From Candidatus Kaiserbacteria bacterium GW2011_GWA2_52_12 (GTDB taxonomy: Bacteria; Patescibacteriota; Minisyncoccia; Phycocordibacterales; UBA2100): 32,359 nucleotides of DNA. Of the stretch, positions 1-6,924 are shown in pieces. The notes beneath the pieces were generated by a model that did not search any database, was not told the DNA's origin, and saw only the letters and a program-made list of their open reading frames with translations. A program made the position numbers and the translations under genes. Within the stretch, counting starts at the first letter, position 1. Each line of letters starts with the position of its first letter. The DNA lies in NCBI GenBank assembly GCA_001004345.1, contig LCQW01000010.1, positions 1 through 32,359 of the forward strand, read 5' to 3'.

Positions 1-2
1 CG

Positions 3-707
3 GGGAGAATGGCGGTCTTGGAGGGTGCAAAATATCTGGAGAATCGGTACGGTGGTCGGGGTGTCCTTTTGCCAGGCGTACCCGGCGTAGCTCCGGCAAA
101 AGTCGTGATACTGGGCGGGGGCGTCGTCGGTTTGAACGCCGCGAAGATGGCTGCGGGACTGAAGGCGGACGTTACCATTCTTGATACGTCCAACGAGCGT
201 CTCCGTTATCTCGACGACATCATGCCGAACGTGAAGACCGTCGCCTCGAACCGCCAGCACATTCTTGAGCAGATCAGGAATGCCGATCTGGTGATCGGCG
301 CGGTGCTCATTCACGGCGCCAAGGCTCCCAAACTCATTCGTCGGGAAGATCTGAAGGCAATGATGCCCGGCGCTGTTATCGTGGACGTTGCAGTGGACCA
401 AGGCGGATGCGTGGAGACCATTCATCCGACGACGCACGAAGATCCCATATATATTGTCGATGGCATCGTGCACTACGGCGTCGCGAACATGCCCGGACAG
501 TTTCCGCGCACTTCGACCCTCGCGCTCACGAATGCAACCTTCCCGTACGTTCTTGCGCTTGCGAACAAGGGATGGAAGCATGCGCTCGCAGATGACCCTG
601 CTTTGCGGAAGGGTATTAACATGACCGAAGGAAGTGTGACGTATCGCGGTGTTGCCGGTGCCTTTGAAATGACCTGTTTTGATCCAGAACAATTTTTGAG
701 GACATAA
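3..707 (+). CDS. ald: alanine dehydrogenase, 5'-truncated by window edge
   Basis: This is the C-terminal two thirds of an NAD-dependent alanine dehydrogenase, which interconverts L-alanine with pyruvate plus ammonia in the cytoplasm. The reading frame is open to the left edge (Gly-Arg before the first Met), so the true start lies upstream and the Met at 9 is internal. Visible signatures are the [17 protein letters not shown] lead into the nucleotide-binding fold, the dinucleotide loop [15 protein letters not shown], and the family block [13 protein letters not shown] followed by [16 protein letters not shown], which carries active-site and NAD-contacting residues. The end LALANKGW and the short tail match the family C-terminus. 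A terminator follows at once, so ald ends its transcription unit. Ald and the dehydrogenase at 8005 could both handle amino-acid nitrogen. Confidence 0.95.
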   Translation, partial: GRMAVLEGAKYLENRYGGRGVLLPGVPGVAPAKVVILGGGVVGLNAAKMAAGLKADVTILDTSNERLRYLDDIMPNVKTVASNRQHILEQIRNADLVIGAVLIHGAKAPKLIRREDLKAMMPGAVIVDVAVDQGGCVETIHPTTHEDPIYIVDGIVHYGVANMPGQFPRTSTLALTNATFPYVLALANKGWKHALADDPALRKGINMTEGSVTYRGVAGAFEMTCFDPEQFLRT

Positions 708-716
708 ACCTCAAAC

Positions 717-753
717 GTCCCGATCCGCCGACTGGTGGACCGGGACATTTTTT
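717..753 (+). terminator. rho-independent terminator of ald
   Basis: Ten bases after the ald stop, GTCCCG (717-722) pairs with CGGGAC (741-746). The inner CCGCC/GGTGG stem is continuous apart from one A/C mismatch, and the loop is GACT. A six-T run follows at 748-753. Confidence 0.9.
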
Positions 754-765
754 GGGTTTCGAAAA

Positions 766-774
766 TGATACAGT
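766..774 (+). promoter_or_regulatory. extended -10 promoter of glmS, probable leaderless start
   Basis: The sequence TGaTACAGT is an extended -10 element ending six bases before the glmS ATG at 781. Transcription would start about at the A of the ATG, giving a leaderless mRNA. There is no Shine-Dalgarno sequence and no clear -35; an extended -10 can compensate for a missing -35. The same arrangement recurs at several genes in this window. Confidence 0.6.
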
Positions 775-780
775 GGCTAT

Positions 781-2649
781 ATGTGCGGCATCTTTGCGTA
801 TACCGGTAATAAGGGCAAAAATGCCTCGACTGTCCTTTTGGACGGTCTCTTATCGCTTGAATATCGCGGCTATGATTCCGCGGGCATGTACCTGCCCGAA
901 TCGGGGAGCGTACGATCGACGGGTGCCGTGAGTATGTTGCGCAAGAAAGTGCCGAAGAATTTTAAGGGGCACAGCGGCATCGCGCATTTGCGGTGGGCGA
1001 CGCACGGCGAGCCGACGGAGAAAAACGCGCATCCGCATCAGGATTGCTCCGGCAATGTCTGGGTCGTTCACAACGGCATCATCGAAAATTTCAAAGAACT
1101 GAAAGTGGGACTCGAAGCGAATGGACATACATTCCGGTCCGATTCTGATACGGAGGTCATTGCACATCTGGTGGAGGAACATTTAAAGAAGACGAAGGAT
1201 TTTGAAAAAGCAGCACTGAAAGCGCTGCGGGAAATTCGCGGTACATACGGTATCGCATTACAGTACAAAAAAGAACCCGAGATGGTAATCGGTGCCCGGA
1301 TGGGTTCGCCGGTCGTTCTTGGATTAGGCGAAGGAGAACATTTCATCGCGTCCGATCCGTCGCCGATCCTTCCGCATACGCGCACGGTGGTATTTCTCGA
1401 AGACGGCGAAGTGGCGGTAATAACACCAAAGAAGCACACTATCCACAAACTCGCGGGCGATCCAGTGAAGCGCAAAGCGACAAGGATAGACTGGAGTGCC
1501 GAAGAATCGCAAAAGGGCGGCTACGAGCATTTCATGCTCAAGGAGATAATGGAAGGACCGGAGGTGCTTCAAAATACGGTACGCGGAAGGCTCTTGCCCG
1601 ATAAGGGCCTTGCAAAACTGGGCGGGCTCGAGAGCGTCACGAAGCAATTGGCGCGCATCAACCGCATCATCATCGTCGGCTGCGGTACCGCATATTACGC
1701 GGGGCTGGTGGGTGAGTACATGCTCGAAGAACACGTCGGTATTCCGGTCGAAGTGGAGCTCGGAAGCGAATTCCGGTATCGGAAACCAGTCATTAACGAC
1801 CGCACTATCGTGCTCGCGATATCGCAATCGGGCGAGACTGCCGATACGCTCGAAGCTATCCGCGAAGCGAAGCGTCGCGGCGCGCTCGCGCTCGGCATCG
1901 TCAATACCGTTAGTTCGACCATCGCGCGGACTACGGATGCCGGTGTATACAATCATGCGGGCCCCGAGATAGGCGTCGCGTCCACCAAAGCTTTCATCTC
2001 ACAAATGACCGCGCTCGCGCTCCTCACGCTCTTTCTCGGTCGCCAACGGGCCTCCGCCACGCCGGAGCAGGCTTCGGCCTCGCGAAGGCGGGAGATGTCG
2101 GTAGTCGAAGGGCGCGACATCGCTCACGCATTGCAGGAGTTGCCGCAAAAAATGCAAACAATTCTCGATAACCGGAAGGCGATAGAAAAACTTGCAATAA
2201 AATACGCAAAAAGTCGCGATTTTCTGTACATTGGTCGCAAATACAATTATCCGATCGCGTTTGAGGGTGCGCTCAAGCTCAAAGAAATTTCATATATTCA
2301 CGCCGAAGGATGCGGAGCGGGGGAGATGAAGCACGGCTCGCTCGCGATGATCGACGAGCATTTTCCCACCATGGCAATAGTGCCTGCCGATAGTGTGTAC
2401 GACAAGATGCTTTCAAATATCCAACAGATCAAAGCGCGCAAAGGGCCCGTCATCGCGCTTGCGAGCGAAGGGGATACCGAAGTCGGAAAAATAGCCGACG
2501 ATGTCATCTATGTGCCGCACACGATAGAAATGTTGATGCCGATTCTCAACATCATCCCGCTTCAGCTTTTTGCCTACTACTTCGCGCGGGAAAAAGGTCT
2601 CAACGTCGACCGTCCGCGCAATCTCGCGAAATCAGTGACGGTGGAATAA
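781..2649 (+). CDS. glmS: glutamine-fructose-6-phosphate aminotransferase (isomerizing)
   Basis: GlmS makes glucosamine-6-phosphate from fructose-6-phosphate and glutamine, the first step to UDP-GlcNAc for peptidoglycan. The protein has 622 residues (E. coli 609). It begins MCGIFAYTG, so Cys2 becomes the N-terminal nucleophile of the class II glutaminase domain (about residues 2-220); RWATHGEPT and the HNGIIEN block are also present. Two SIS sugar-phosphate domains follow, with SQSGETADTLEAIREAK in the first and EGALKLKEISYIHAEG in the second. The C-terminus DRPRNLAKSVTVE is the standard GlmS tail. The ATG is fixed by the catalytic Cys. A stretch of about 15 extra residues in the linker between the SIS domains is encoded by a palindromic repeat (2051-2095). 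A decayed duplicate of the 3' end follows the stop. Confidence 0.98.
   Translation: MCGIFAYTGNKGKNASTVLLDGLLSLEYRGYDSAGMYLPESGSVRSTGAVSMLRKKVPKNFKGHSGIAHLRWATHGEPTEKNAHPHQDCSGNVWVVHNGIIENFKELKVGLEANGHTFRSDSDTEVIAHLVEEHLKKTKDFEKAALKALREIRGTYGIALQYKKEPEMVIGARMGSPVVLGLGEGEHFIASDPSPILPHTRTVVFLEDGEVAVITPKKHTIHKLAGDPVKRKATRIDWSAEESQKGGYEHFMLKEIMEGPEVLQNTVRGRLLPDKGLAKLGGLESVTKQLARINRIIIVGCGTAYYAGLVGEYMLEEHVGIPVEVELGSEFRYRKPVINDRTIVLAISQSGETADTLEAIREAKRRGALALGIVNTVSSTIARTTDAGVYNHAGPEIGVASTKAFISQMTALALLTLFLGRQRASATPEQASASRRREMSVVEGRDIAHALQELPQKMQTILDNRKAIEKLAIKYAKSRDFLYIGRKYNYPIAFEGALKLKEISYIHAEGCGAGEMKHGSLAMIDEHFPTMAIVPADSVYDKMLSNIQQIKARKGPVIALASEGDTEVGKIADDVIYVPHTIEMLMPILNIIPLQLFAYYFAREKGLNVDRPRNLAKSVTVE
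2051..2095 (+). repeat. palindromic element inserted in frame in glmS
   Basis: A GC-rich element has outer arms CCTCCGCC and GGCGGGAG and inner inverted arms GCCGgagcaggcttCGGC. It encodes about 15 residues (ASATPEQASASRRRE) between the two SIS domains, where E. coli GlmS has only a short linker. It resembles the element at 13448 in containing a GCTTCGGC core. Confidence 0.6.
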
Positions 2650-2659
2650 TTACGGCCAA

Positions 2660-2698
2660 AGCCCGCGCAATTTGGCACAATCCGTCACTGTTGAATAG
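2660..2698 (+). pseudogene. remnant of a second glmS 3' end
   Basis: Ten bases after the glmS stop, one frame reads SPRNLAQSVTVE and then TAG. This matches the real C-terminus PRNLAKSVTVE with one change, Lys to Gln. The two DNA copies differ mostly at synonymous third positions, so this is not a recent tandem slip. It could be the surviving tail of another glmS allele left by recombination or gene replacement. No start codon or upstream coding sequence survives. Confidence 0.7.
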
Positions 2699-2704
2699 AT
2701 TTTA

Positions 2705-2746
2705 ATTTCCCCCTATCCTTCACGGCCGTGAAGGATAGGGGGAAAT
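2705..2746. repeat. perfect 42-bp palindrome, CACGGCCGTG core (copy A)
   Basis: Two 21-base arms are exact reverse complements around the centre at 2725/2726. The core is CACGGCCGTG, flanked by TATCCTT and AAGGATA and then runs of C and G. It sits between the convergent genes glmS and the small membrane gene. It could terminate glmS as a hairpin, but no T-run follows on either strand. Its arms share the CCCTAT..CCTTCACG pattern with the palindrome at 16508. Confidence 0.85.
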
Positions 2747-2761
2747 CGGTGATGGCAGAGT

Positions 2762-2796
2762 AAATAAAAGTCCTCATCTGAAATTCGACGAGGACT
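2762..2796 (-). terminator. terminator of the small membrane gene
   Basis: Read on the minus strand, AGTCCTCGTC pairs with GATGAGGACT over 10 base pairs (one G-U) around an eight-base loop. TTTTATTT follows. It lies 14 bases after the stop of the gene at 2811-3068. Confidence 0.85.
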
Positions 2797-2810
2797 CGAT
2801 CGTTCAAGAA

Positions 2811-3068
2811 CTACGAGAAGTATGGAGCATATATCGAGTATGCGACACATGTCCACAGACAGAGACCCATTGGCCATAATCGCCCCTCCTGTCGTGCAGG
2901 AGCATTGGTATCTTGTATGAGAAATTTCGGTGCTTTTTCGAAGCAAGCGACAAAAACTGCGAAACCCACGAATCTCATAAATACACTACCCGTCGGTAAA
3001 GCTGAGACGAGGGCCAAAATGCCAATAATCAGCGCAATGTTTGAGAGTGACCTATTGTTGAGAACCAT
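2811..3068 (-). CDS. small membrane protein of unknown function
   Basis: I do not recognise this 85-residue protein. It begins MVLNNRSLSN and has a long hydrophobic stretch (about residues 8-37, two short helices or one long one). A more polar middle follows (about 38-60), then a second hydrophobic segment around WPMGLCLWTCVAYSIYAPYF at the C-terminus. The start is chosen because GGGAG lies seven bases upstream, and because a promoter (TTGTAG, 16 bases, TAGAGT) and a strong terminator bracket exactly this frame. A longer frame running through the metK 3' end has no such support. It is transcribed in the same direction as metK but appears to have its own promoter. Confidence 0.65.
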   Translation of the reverse strand: MVLNNRSLSNIALIIGILALVSALPTGSVFMRFVGFAVFVACFEKAPKFLIQDTNAPARQEGRLWPMGLCLWTCVAYSIYAPYFS

Positions 3069-3093
3069 CACTGATCTCCCGGAGCTAATGCGC

Positions 3094-3121
3094 ACTCTAC
3101 AATGAATGCGTATTTCTACAA
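3094..3121 (-). promoter_or_regulatory. promoter of the small membrane gene
   Basis: On the minus strand TTGTAG (3121-3116) is followed after 16 bases by TAGAGT (3099-3094). A Shine-Dalgarno GGGAG at 3080-3076 and the ATG at 3068 lie downstream at normal distances. Confidence 0.6.
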
Positions 3122-3246
3122 AGTGTGTTATCTCCCCATCCCGAAGAAATTCTCGTAGATTTGCAGCACGCGGGATTCGACATCGTTTGGAATATTGTTT
3201 CGTCAAGCGGAGAAACAAACTGGATACAGGTGATCGCAAAAAAGAC

Positions 3247-4299
3247 TTATATCTTTTCGATCTGCTCCCACGAACGGCCGGCGACGCCGAAGTGGCCGTA
3301 GGCGGCCGTTTCGCGGAAGATGGGGCGACGGAGGCCGAGGCGTTCAATAATAGCGCGCGGACGGAAATCGAAATTCTTTGTGACTATCTTCGTGAGATTT
3401 TTTCCCTTTTCGTCAAACGCTTCCACCATCACCGGCTCAACACGGCCGATTGCGTAGGCTACCGATACAAGGACCTTTTTGCCGTAACCATTGGCAACGA
3501 GATTCTTTGCGACGAAACGGCACATATACGCGGCAGAGCGGTCCACCTTGGTCGCGTCTTTGCCGGAGAACGCGCCGCCGCCGTGTGGCAAGAGGCCGCC
3601 GTAGGTATCTACCATTATCTTTCTTCCGGTCAAACCAGCGTCCGCGGTGAATCCGCCGATCTCAAATTTCCCTGTCGGATTTACCAGTATCTCAATTCCT
3701 TTGGTCGAGCCGAGGATCGGTCTAAAAAGATTTTTTACGAGGTCCTTTCGTATCTGTTCTTGTGACACTTTTTTTGCATGTTGCGTCGAGGTAAGAGCGG
3801 TGATGACCTTGCCGTCGCTGATCGTTACCTGCGTTTTTCCGTCGGGACGGAGCCAGAGGAGAGTTTTTTCGCGACGCAGTTTTTCGAGACGGCGAGCAAG
3901 TGCGTGAGAGAGCACCACGCCGAGCGGGAGCATCTCTTTTGTTTCATCGGTAGCATATCCATACATGATGCCCTGATCGCCGGCACCTCCGGTGTCTACG
4001 CCCTGTGCGATATTGCCGGATTGATGCGCGACCCTCACGAGAATGTCGAGTTTCTCCGTGTATCCGATAGAGCTGTACACGTCTGCTGCGATCTTTTTAT
4101 AATCAATTTTTGCATTTGTCGTTACTTCTCCTCCTATCATAAGCGTGCCATGGCTGCCGAATGTTTCGACGGCAACACGGCTCATGGAGTCTTGTTCGAG
4201 GCACGCATCCAATATCGCATCCGATATCTGATCGCACACTTTGTCTGGATGGCCCGACGTAACGCTTTCCGTCGTGTACCTGTTTAAAAGATGGAACAT
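3247..4299 (-). CDS. metK: S-adenosylmethionine synthetase
   Basis: MetK makes S-adenosylmethionine from methionine and ATP. The N-terminal TTESVTSGHPDKVCDQISDAILDA holds the His and Asp that contact ATP and magnesium. GAGDQGIMYGYATDET is the MetK signature, and GGGAFSGKDATKVDRSAAYMCR with VSVAYAIGRVEP closes the active site. Length is about 350 residues, somewhat shorter than E. coli MetK (384). The Met at 4299 gives an N-terminus of typical length. An in-frame TTG at 4314 lies four bases after GGGAAG and could be the real start, adding five residues. A SAM riboswitch (4346-4436) precedes the gene, which implies feedback control by its own product. Confidence 0.97.
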   Translation of the reverse strand: MFHLLNRYTTESVTSGHPDKVCDQISDAILDACLEQDSMSRVAVETFGSHGTLMIGGEVTTNAKIDYKKIAADVYSSIGYTEKLDILVRVAHQSGNIAQGVDTGGAGDQGIMYGYATDETKEMLPLGVVLSHALARRLEKLRREKTLLWLRPDGKTQVTISDGKVITALTSTQHAKKVSQEQIRKDLVKNLFRPILGSTKGIEILVNPTGKFEIGGFTADAGLTGRKIMVDTYGGLLPHGGGAFSGKDATKVDRSAAYMCRFVAKNLVANGYGKKVLVSVAYAIGRVEPVMVEAFDEKGKNLTKIVTKNFDFRPRAIIERLGLRRPIFRETAAYGHFGVAGRSWEQIEKI

Positions 4300-4312
4300 A
4301 TGTATATCAACC

Positions 4313-4338
4313 AATAATCTTCCCGACGGGAGATTATT
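4313..4338 (-). promoter_or_regulatory. metK riboswitch expression platform, probable Shine-Dalgarno sequestering hairpin
   Basis: On the minus strand AATAATCT and CCC pair with GGG, a bulged A and AGATTATT. This 11-base-pair hairpin buries GGGAAG (4324-4319). No T-run follows, which argues against termination and for control of translation. The nine bases CGGGAAGAT occur both here (4325-4317) and in the 3' strand of the aptamer (4356-4348). Either copy can pair with ATCTCCCG (4334-4327), so the two structures exclude each other. Confidence 0.65.
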
Positions 4339-4345
4339 GATAATA

Positions 4346-4436
4346 GTATCTTCCCGAAGGCCGGATGGAGCACTTTGCCTTTCGGTAAGTTGCTGGTGGT
4401 TCGCCGAGCCGGAACTCTCTCCACGCTCTTGATACG
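4346..4436 (-). ncRNA. SAM-I (S-box) riboswitch aptamer
   Basis: Read on the minus strand, the RNA begins GTATCAAGAG and closes with GAAGATAC, forming helix P1. In between are the conserved S-box blocks in order. GTGGAGAGA pairs through GTGG with the later CCAC. A GTTC/GAAC arm follows, then AGCAACTT, the P3 loop CCGAAAGG, and AAGTGCTCC leading into the P4 arm. The position in front of metK fits the known targets of this riboswitch. Covariation with Rfam was not run. Confidence 0.93.
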
Positions 4437-4454
4437 ATATTTAGTTGTGAGCTC

Positions 4455-4482
4455 ATAGTAACAGCTCCTTTTTTCTTTGCAA
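4455..4482 (-). promoter_or_regulatory. promoter of the metK riboswitch transcript
   Basis: On the minus strand TTGCAA (4482-4477) is followed after 16 bases by TACTAT (4460-4455), preceded by TGt as in an extended -10. Transcription would start near 4448, a few bases before the aptamer. Confidence 0.65.
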
Positions 4483-4490
4483 ATTTCACA

Positions 4491-4519
4491 TTGCGCACAG
4501 TCAGAAAATGATGTAAAGT
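4491..4519 (+). promoter_or_regulatory. promoter of yvcK
   Basis: TTGCGC (4491-4496) is followed by 17 bases and TAAAGT (4514-4519), eleven bases before the ATG at 4531. The expected leader is only about five bases. It runs divergently from the metK promoter. Confidence 0.6.
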
Positions 4520-4530
4520 TGGCTTATTAT

Positions 4531-5502
4531 ATGAAGAAAGTAGTCACCATCGGAGGCGGCACCGGCTCTTTTACGGTGCTTTCTGGCCTTAAAAACTACC
4601 CTGTTTCCCTTACCGCTATTGTCACTATGGCGGATGACGGCGGTTCCTCGGGGGTGCTTCGTGATGAATTCGGCGTGCTACCACCCGGCGATTTGCGGCA
4701 GTGTCTCGTCGCGCTCTCCGAAGCAGATCAGGTCATGCGTGAACTTTTCAATCATCGCTATTCGTCGAGCGATCTTCAGGGACACAATTTCGGCAATCTT
4801 TTTATTTCAGCTCTCGAGCAGATTACCGGCAGACTCGACCTTGCGCTCGATGTTGCGGCAAAGATTCTCAACGTGCGCGGCAAGGTGGTGCCGGTGACGC
4901 TCTCCAAGGTGCGCCTTGTGGCGGAATTGAAAAATGGAAAAAAACTCGAGGGCGAAAAAGAGCTCACGGCATATCAACTGGTCTCGAAATTCGGCATCGA
5001 GAAAATGTATTTGCAGCCGCGCGCCGCTGCGAATCCGCGCGCCATACAGGCGATCAAAGAGGCGAACGTCATCATCGTCGGCCCGGGCAACCTCTACTCG
5101 TCCATCATTCCGAATTTCCTCGTTGCCGAAGTGAGCAGGGCCTTTGCGGCTTCGAAAGCAAAGAAAGTGTACGTGGCCAATCTCATGAACAGGTACGGTC
5201 ATACTGATGATTTTACGGTGATGGATTATGTGCGCACGCTTGAGGGTGTCATCGGGAAGAAAAACGTGTTCGATACGGTCGTCTACAATACGAAAATGCC
5301 CCAAAAAGCGCTCGTGCGAAAGTATGCCGACGAGGGTGAACCGCTCACCGTCGGCAAGGACATGAAGAAAAACGGACGAACATTCATCGGCGCTGACTTA
5401 CTTGCGGAAGGCATTGCAAAAACATCCAAGAAAGATTTTTTGCGCCGCACCCTCATTCGTCACGACGCGGGCAAGCTCGCAAAGGTGCTGGTGAAATTAT
5501 AA
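4531..5502 (+). CDS. yvcK: YvcK/CofD-like protein (gluconeogenesis factor family)
   Basis: This 323-residue protein belongs to the YvcK family, nucleotide-sugar-binding relatives of CofD. In Bacillus it is needed for growth on gluconeogenic carbon sources and for correct cell-wall synthesis. The N-terminus KKVVTIGGGTGSFTVLSGLK is the family nucleotide-binding loop. Then come TAIVTMADDGGSSGVLRDEF, LPPGDLRQCLVALSE, HNFGNLFISALEQITG and IIVGPGNLYSSIIPN, all in family order. The ATG at 4531 is chosen because the family protein begins at this Met-Lys; an upstream TTG adds residues with no homology. The family role in cell-wall metabolism fits with glmS nearby, though the genes are not one operon. 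Confidence 0.93.
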   Translation: MKKVVTIGGGTGSFTVLSGLKNYPVSLTAIVTMADDGGSSGVLRDEFGVLPPGDLRQCLVALSEADQVMRELFNHRYSSSDLQGHNFGNLFISALEQITGRLDLALDVAAKILNVRGKVVPVTLSKVRLVAELKNGKKLEGEKELTAYQLVSKFGIEKMYLQPRAAANPRAIQAIKEANVIIVGPGNLYSSIIPNFLVAEVSRAFAASKAKKVYVANLMNRYGHTDDFTVMDYVRTLEGVIGKKNVFDTVVYNTKMPQKALVRKYADEGEPLTVGKDMKKNGRTFIGADLLAEGIAKTSKKDFLRRTLIRHDAGKLAKVLVKL

Positions 5503-5511
5503 AATACCGAA

Positions 5512-6171
5512 ATGATAGAAAATGAACGGCTGGCGCGGGCGCGGAAAATCGTCGCGTATTTGAAGAGGGTGTACCCGAGACCAAAGAGTGAACTCCACTA
5601 CGAGACGCCATTTCAATTTATGGTGGCGGTGATGCTCTCGGCGCAATGCACGGACAAAGTGGTGAATCGCGTCACGGCGACATTGTTCAAAAAATATAAA
5701 ACCGCCCGTGACTTCGCCCGTGCCAAGCCGCGAACGTTTGAGAGCGAGATCGGCCAGGTCCTATTTTTCAGAAATAAAACGAAGGCGATCATTGCGGCCG
5801 CCAAAATCGTCGCGGACGATTTTTGCGGCAAAGTCTCGCGCGATGCCGCGCATCTGCAGTCACTGCCTGGCGTCGGCTACAAGACGGCCCACGTGATTAT
5901 GGGTGAATTGTTTGGCATGTGGGAAGGTATCCCGACCGACACGCACGTGAAGCGGTTCGCGCACCGTTTCGACCTCTCGAATCATCGCGACCTCAAAAAA
6001 ATATCAAAAGATCTTGAAGCGCTGGTGCCGAAAAAAGATTGGAAATACGTGAACAACGGCCTCGTCCTCTACGGCCGCTACATCTGCCCGGCGCGCCTAC
6101 ACGACTGTGCGCATCACCCACTCACCAAGCTCTGGCCAGCCGCCGCCAAGCGCTGGCCGAAAGCGAAATAG
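5512..6171 (+). CDS. nth: endonuclease III (DNA N-glycosylase/AP lyase) with degenerate Fe-S motif
   Basis: This is a base-excision repair enzyme that removes oxidised pyrimidines and cleaves the abasic site. It has 219 residues (E. coli 211). The helix-hairpin-helix is LQSLPGVGYKTAHVIMGE, with the catalytic Lys in YKTA, and the catalytic Asp is in PTDTHVKRF. The MLSAQCTDKVVNRVT block is also typical. The Fe-S loop is changed: CPARLHDC keeps the first two cysteines at the right spacing, but the third is His in CAHH and no fourth is seen before the C-terminus. The start lies nine bases after the yvcK stop, so the two are probably cotranscribed. Confidence 0.93.
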   Translation: MIENERLARARKIVAYLKRVYPRPKSELHYETPFQFMVAVMLSAQCTDKVVNRVTATLFKKYKTARDFARAKPRTFESEIGQVLFFRNKTKAIIAAAKIVADDFCGKVSRDAAHLQSLPGVGYKTAHVIMGELFGMWEGIPTDTHVKRFAHRFDLSNHRDLKKISKDLEALVPKKDWKYVNNGLVLYGRYICPARLHDCAHHPLTKLWPAAAKRWPKAK

Positions 6172-6195
6172 TGTCGCAACTGTTGAATATTTGTG

Positions 6196-6201
6196 TACCA
6201 T
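6196..6201 (+). promoter_or_regulatory. -10 element of the HAD gene, probable leaderless start
   Basis: TACCAT ends six bases before the ATG at 6208, with no Shine-Dalgarno sequence between. The spacing matches the other putative leaderless genes here. No convincing -35 is seen, so confidence is modest. Confidence 0.4.
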
Positions 6202-6207
6202 AGTGAC

Positions 6208-6924
6208 ATGGAGAAGAAGCGGAAAGTTTACCCTGAGCAACGTCGAAGGGTGGCGGTGTTTGATGTGGACGGGACGATTTTTCGTTCGAGCCTTTTGATA
6301 GAAGTCGTCGAACAGCTGATACGCGACGGCGTTTTTCCCGAAGAGTCGCAGGCGCTCTATGCAAAGCAACACCAAAAATGGCTCGACCGCGAAGGTGACT
6401 ACGGCGCATATATTGATGCGGTCGTCGCGGCATTTAGGTTACACCTGAAGGGCGTGCACTACGGAGCGCTTGCCGAGGCGGCGAAAAAAGTCGTCGCGGC
6501 GCAATGGAAGCATACCTACAGGTATCCACGGGCGCTCATCAAGCTTCTCAAGTCGCGCGGGTTCTATCTGCTTGCCATCTCGCATTCACCGAAAACCATT
6601 TTGGATAAATTCTGTCCGCGGCTCGGTTTTGATAAAGTCTACGGAACCATCTATGAGATGGGCGAGGATGAGAAATTCACCGGAAATGTCATCGACGAAA
6701 AGCTGGCGAAGGACAAGGCGTACATCATTCGCCGCGCGATAGACAAAGAATCGCTCATGTTGACGCACTCGATAGGCGTCGGCGATACGGAAGGAGATAT
6801 TCCGTTCTTGGAGATCGTTTCAAAACCGATATGTTTCAATCCCAACAGCAGACTCTATACTCACGCGAAGCGAAAGAAGTGGAAGGTTGTCGTGGAGCGC
6901 AAAGATGTGATCTATGAGCTCTGA
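6208..6924 (+). CDS. HAD-superfamily phosphatase (SerB-like, subfamily IB)
   Basis: A probable cytoplasmic phosphomonoesterase of 238 residues. All four HAD motifs are visible: VAVFDVDGT with the two Asp of motif I, LLAISHSP with the Ser of motif II, the Lys of KDKAYIIR for motif III, and GVGDTEGDIPFLE for motif IV. The helical cap between motifs I and II fits phosphoserine-phosphatase-like enzymes, but the substrate cannot be read from sequence. The ATG at 6208 is chosen over the upstream GTG at 6193 because of the -10 box. The first 15 residues contain YPEQRRR, encoded by a palindromic repeat. The stop overlaps the start of the next gene by 11 bases. Confidence 0.88.
   Translation: MEKKRKVYPEQRRRVAVFDVDGTIFRSSLLIEVVEQLIRDGVFPEESQALYAKQHQKWLDREGDYGAYIDAVVAAFRLHLKGVHYGALAEAAKKVVAAQWKHTYRYPRALIKLLKSRGFYLLAISHSPKTILDKFCPRLGFDKVYGTIYEMGEDEKFTGNVIDEKLAKDKAYIIRRAIDKESLMLTHSIGVGDTEGDIPFLEIVSKPICFNPNSRLYTHAKRKKWKVVVERKDVIYEL
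6231..6250 (+). repeat. dispersed palindromic repeat inside the HAD gene
   Basis: CCCTGAGCAACGTCGAAGGG has inverted ends ACCCT/AGGGT and closely resembles a short element I recall from many bacterial genomes, with consensus CCCTGAGCGAAGTCGAAGGG. Here it supplies coding sequence just before HAD motif I. Confidence 0.6.

Noticed and set aside
3106-3765. 219-codon plus-strand frame overlapping metK
   Set aside because: Most of it is the antisense of conserved metK codons. Only the different frame at 3089-3243 looked protein-like, and that is listed as a weak finding.
4450-4476. Plus-strand hairpin GAGCT/AGCTC followed by TTTTTT, looking like a terminator
   Set aside because: No plus-strand gene precedes it. 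The stem is only five base pairs, and the T-run is the complement of the A-rich spacer in the metK promoter.
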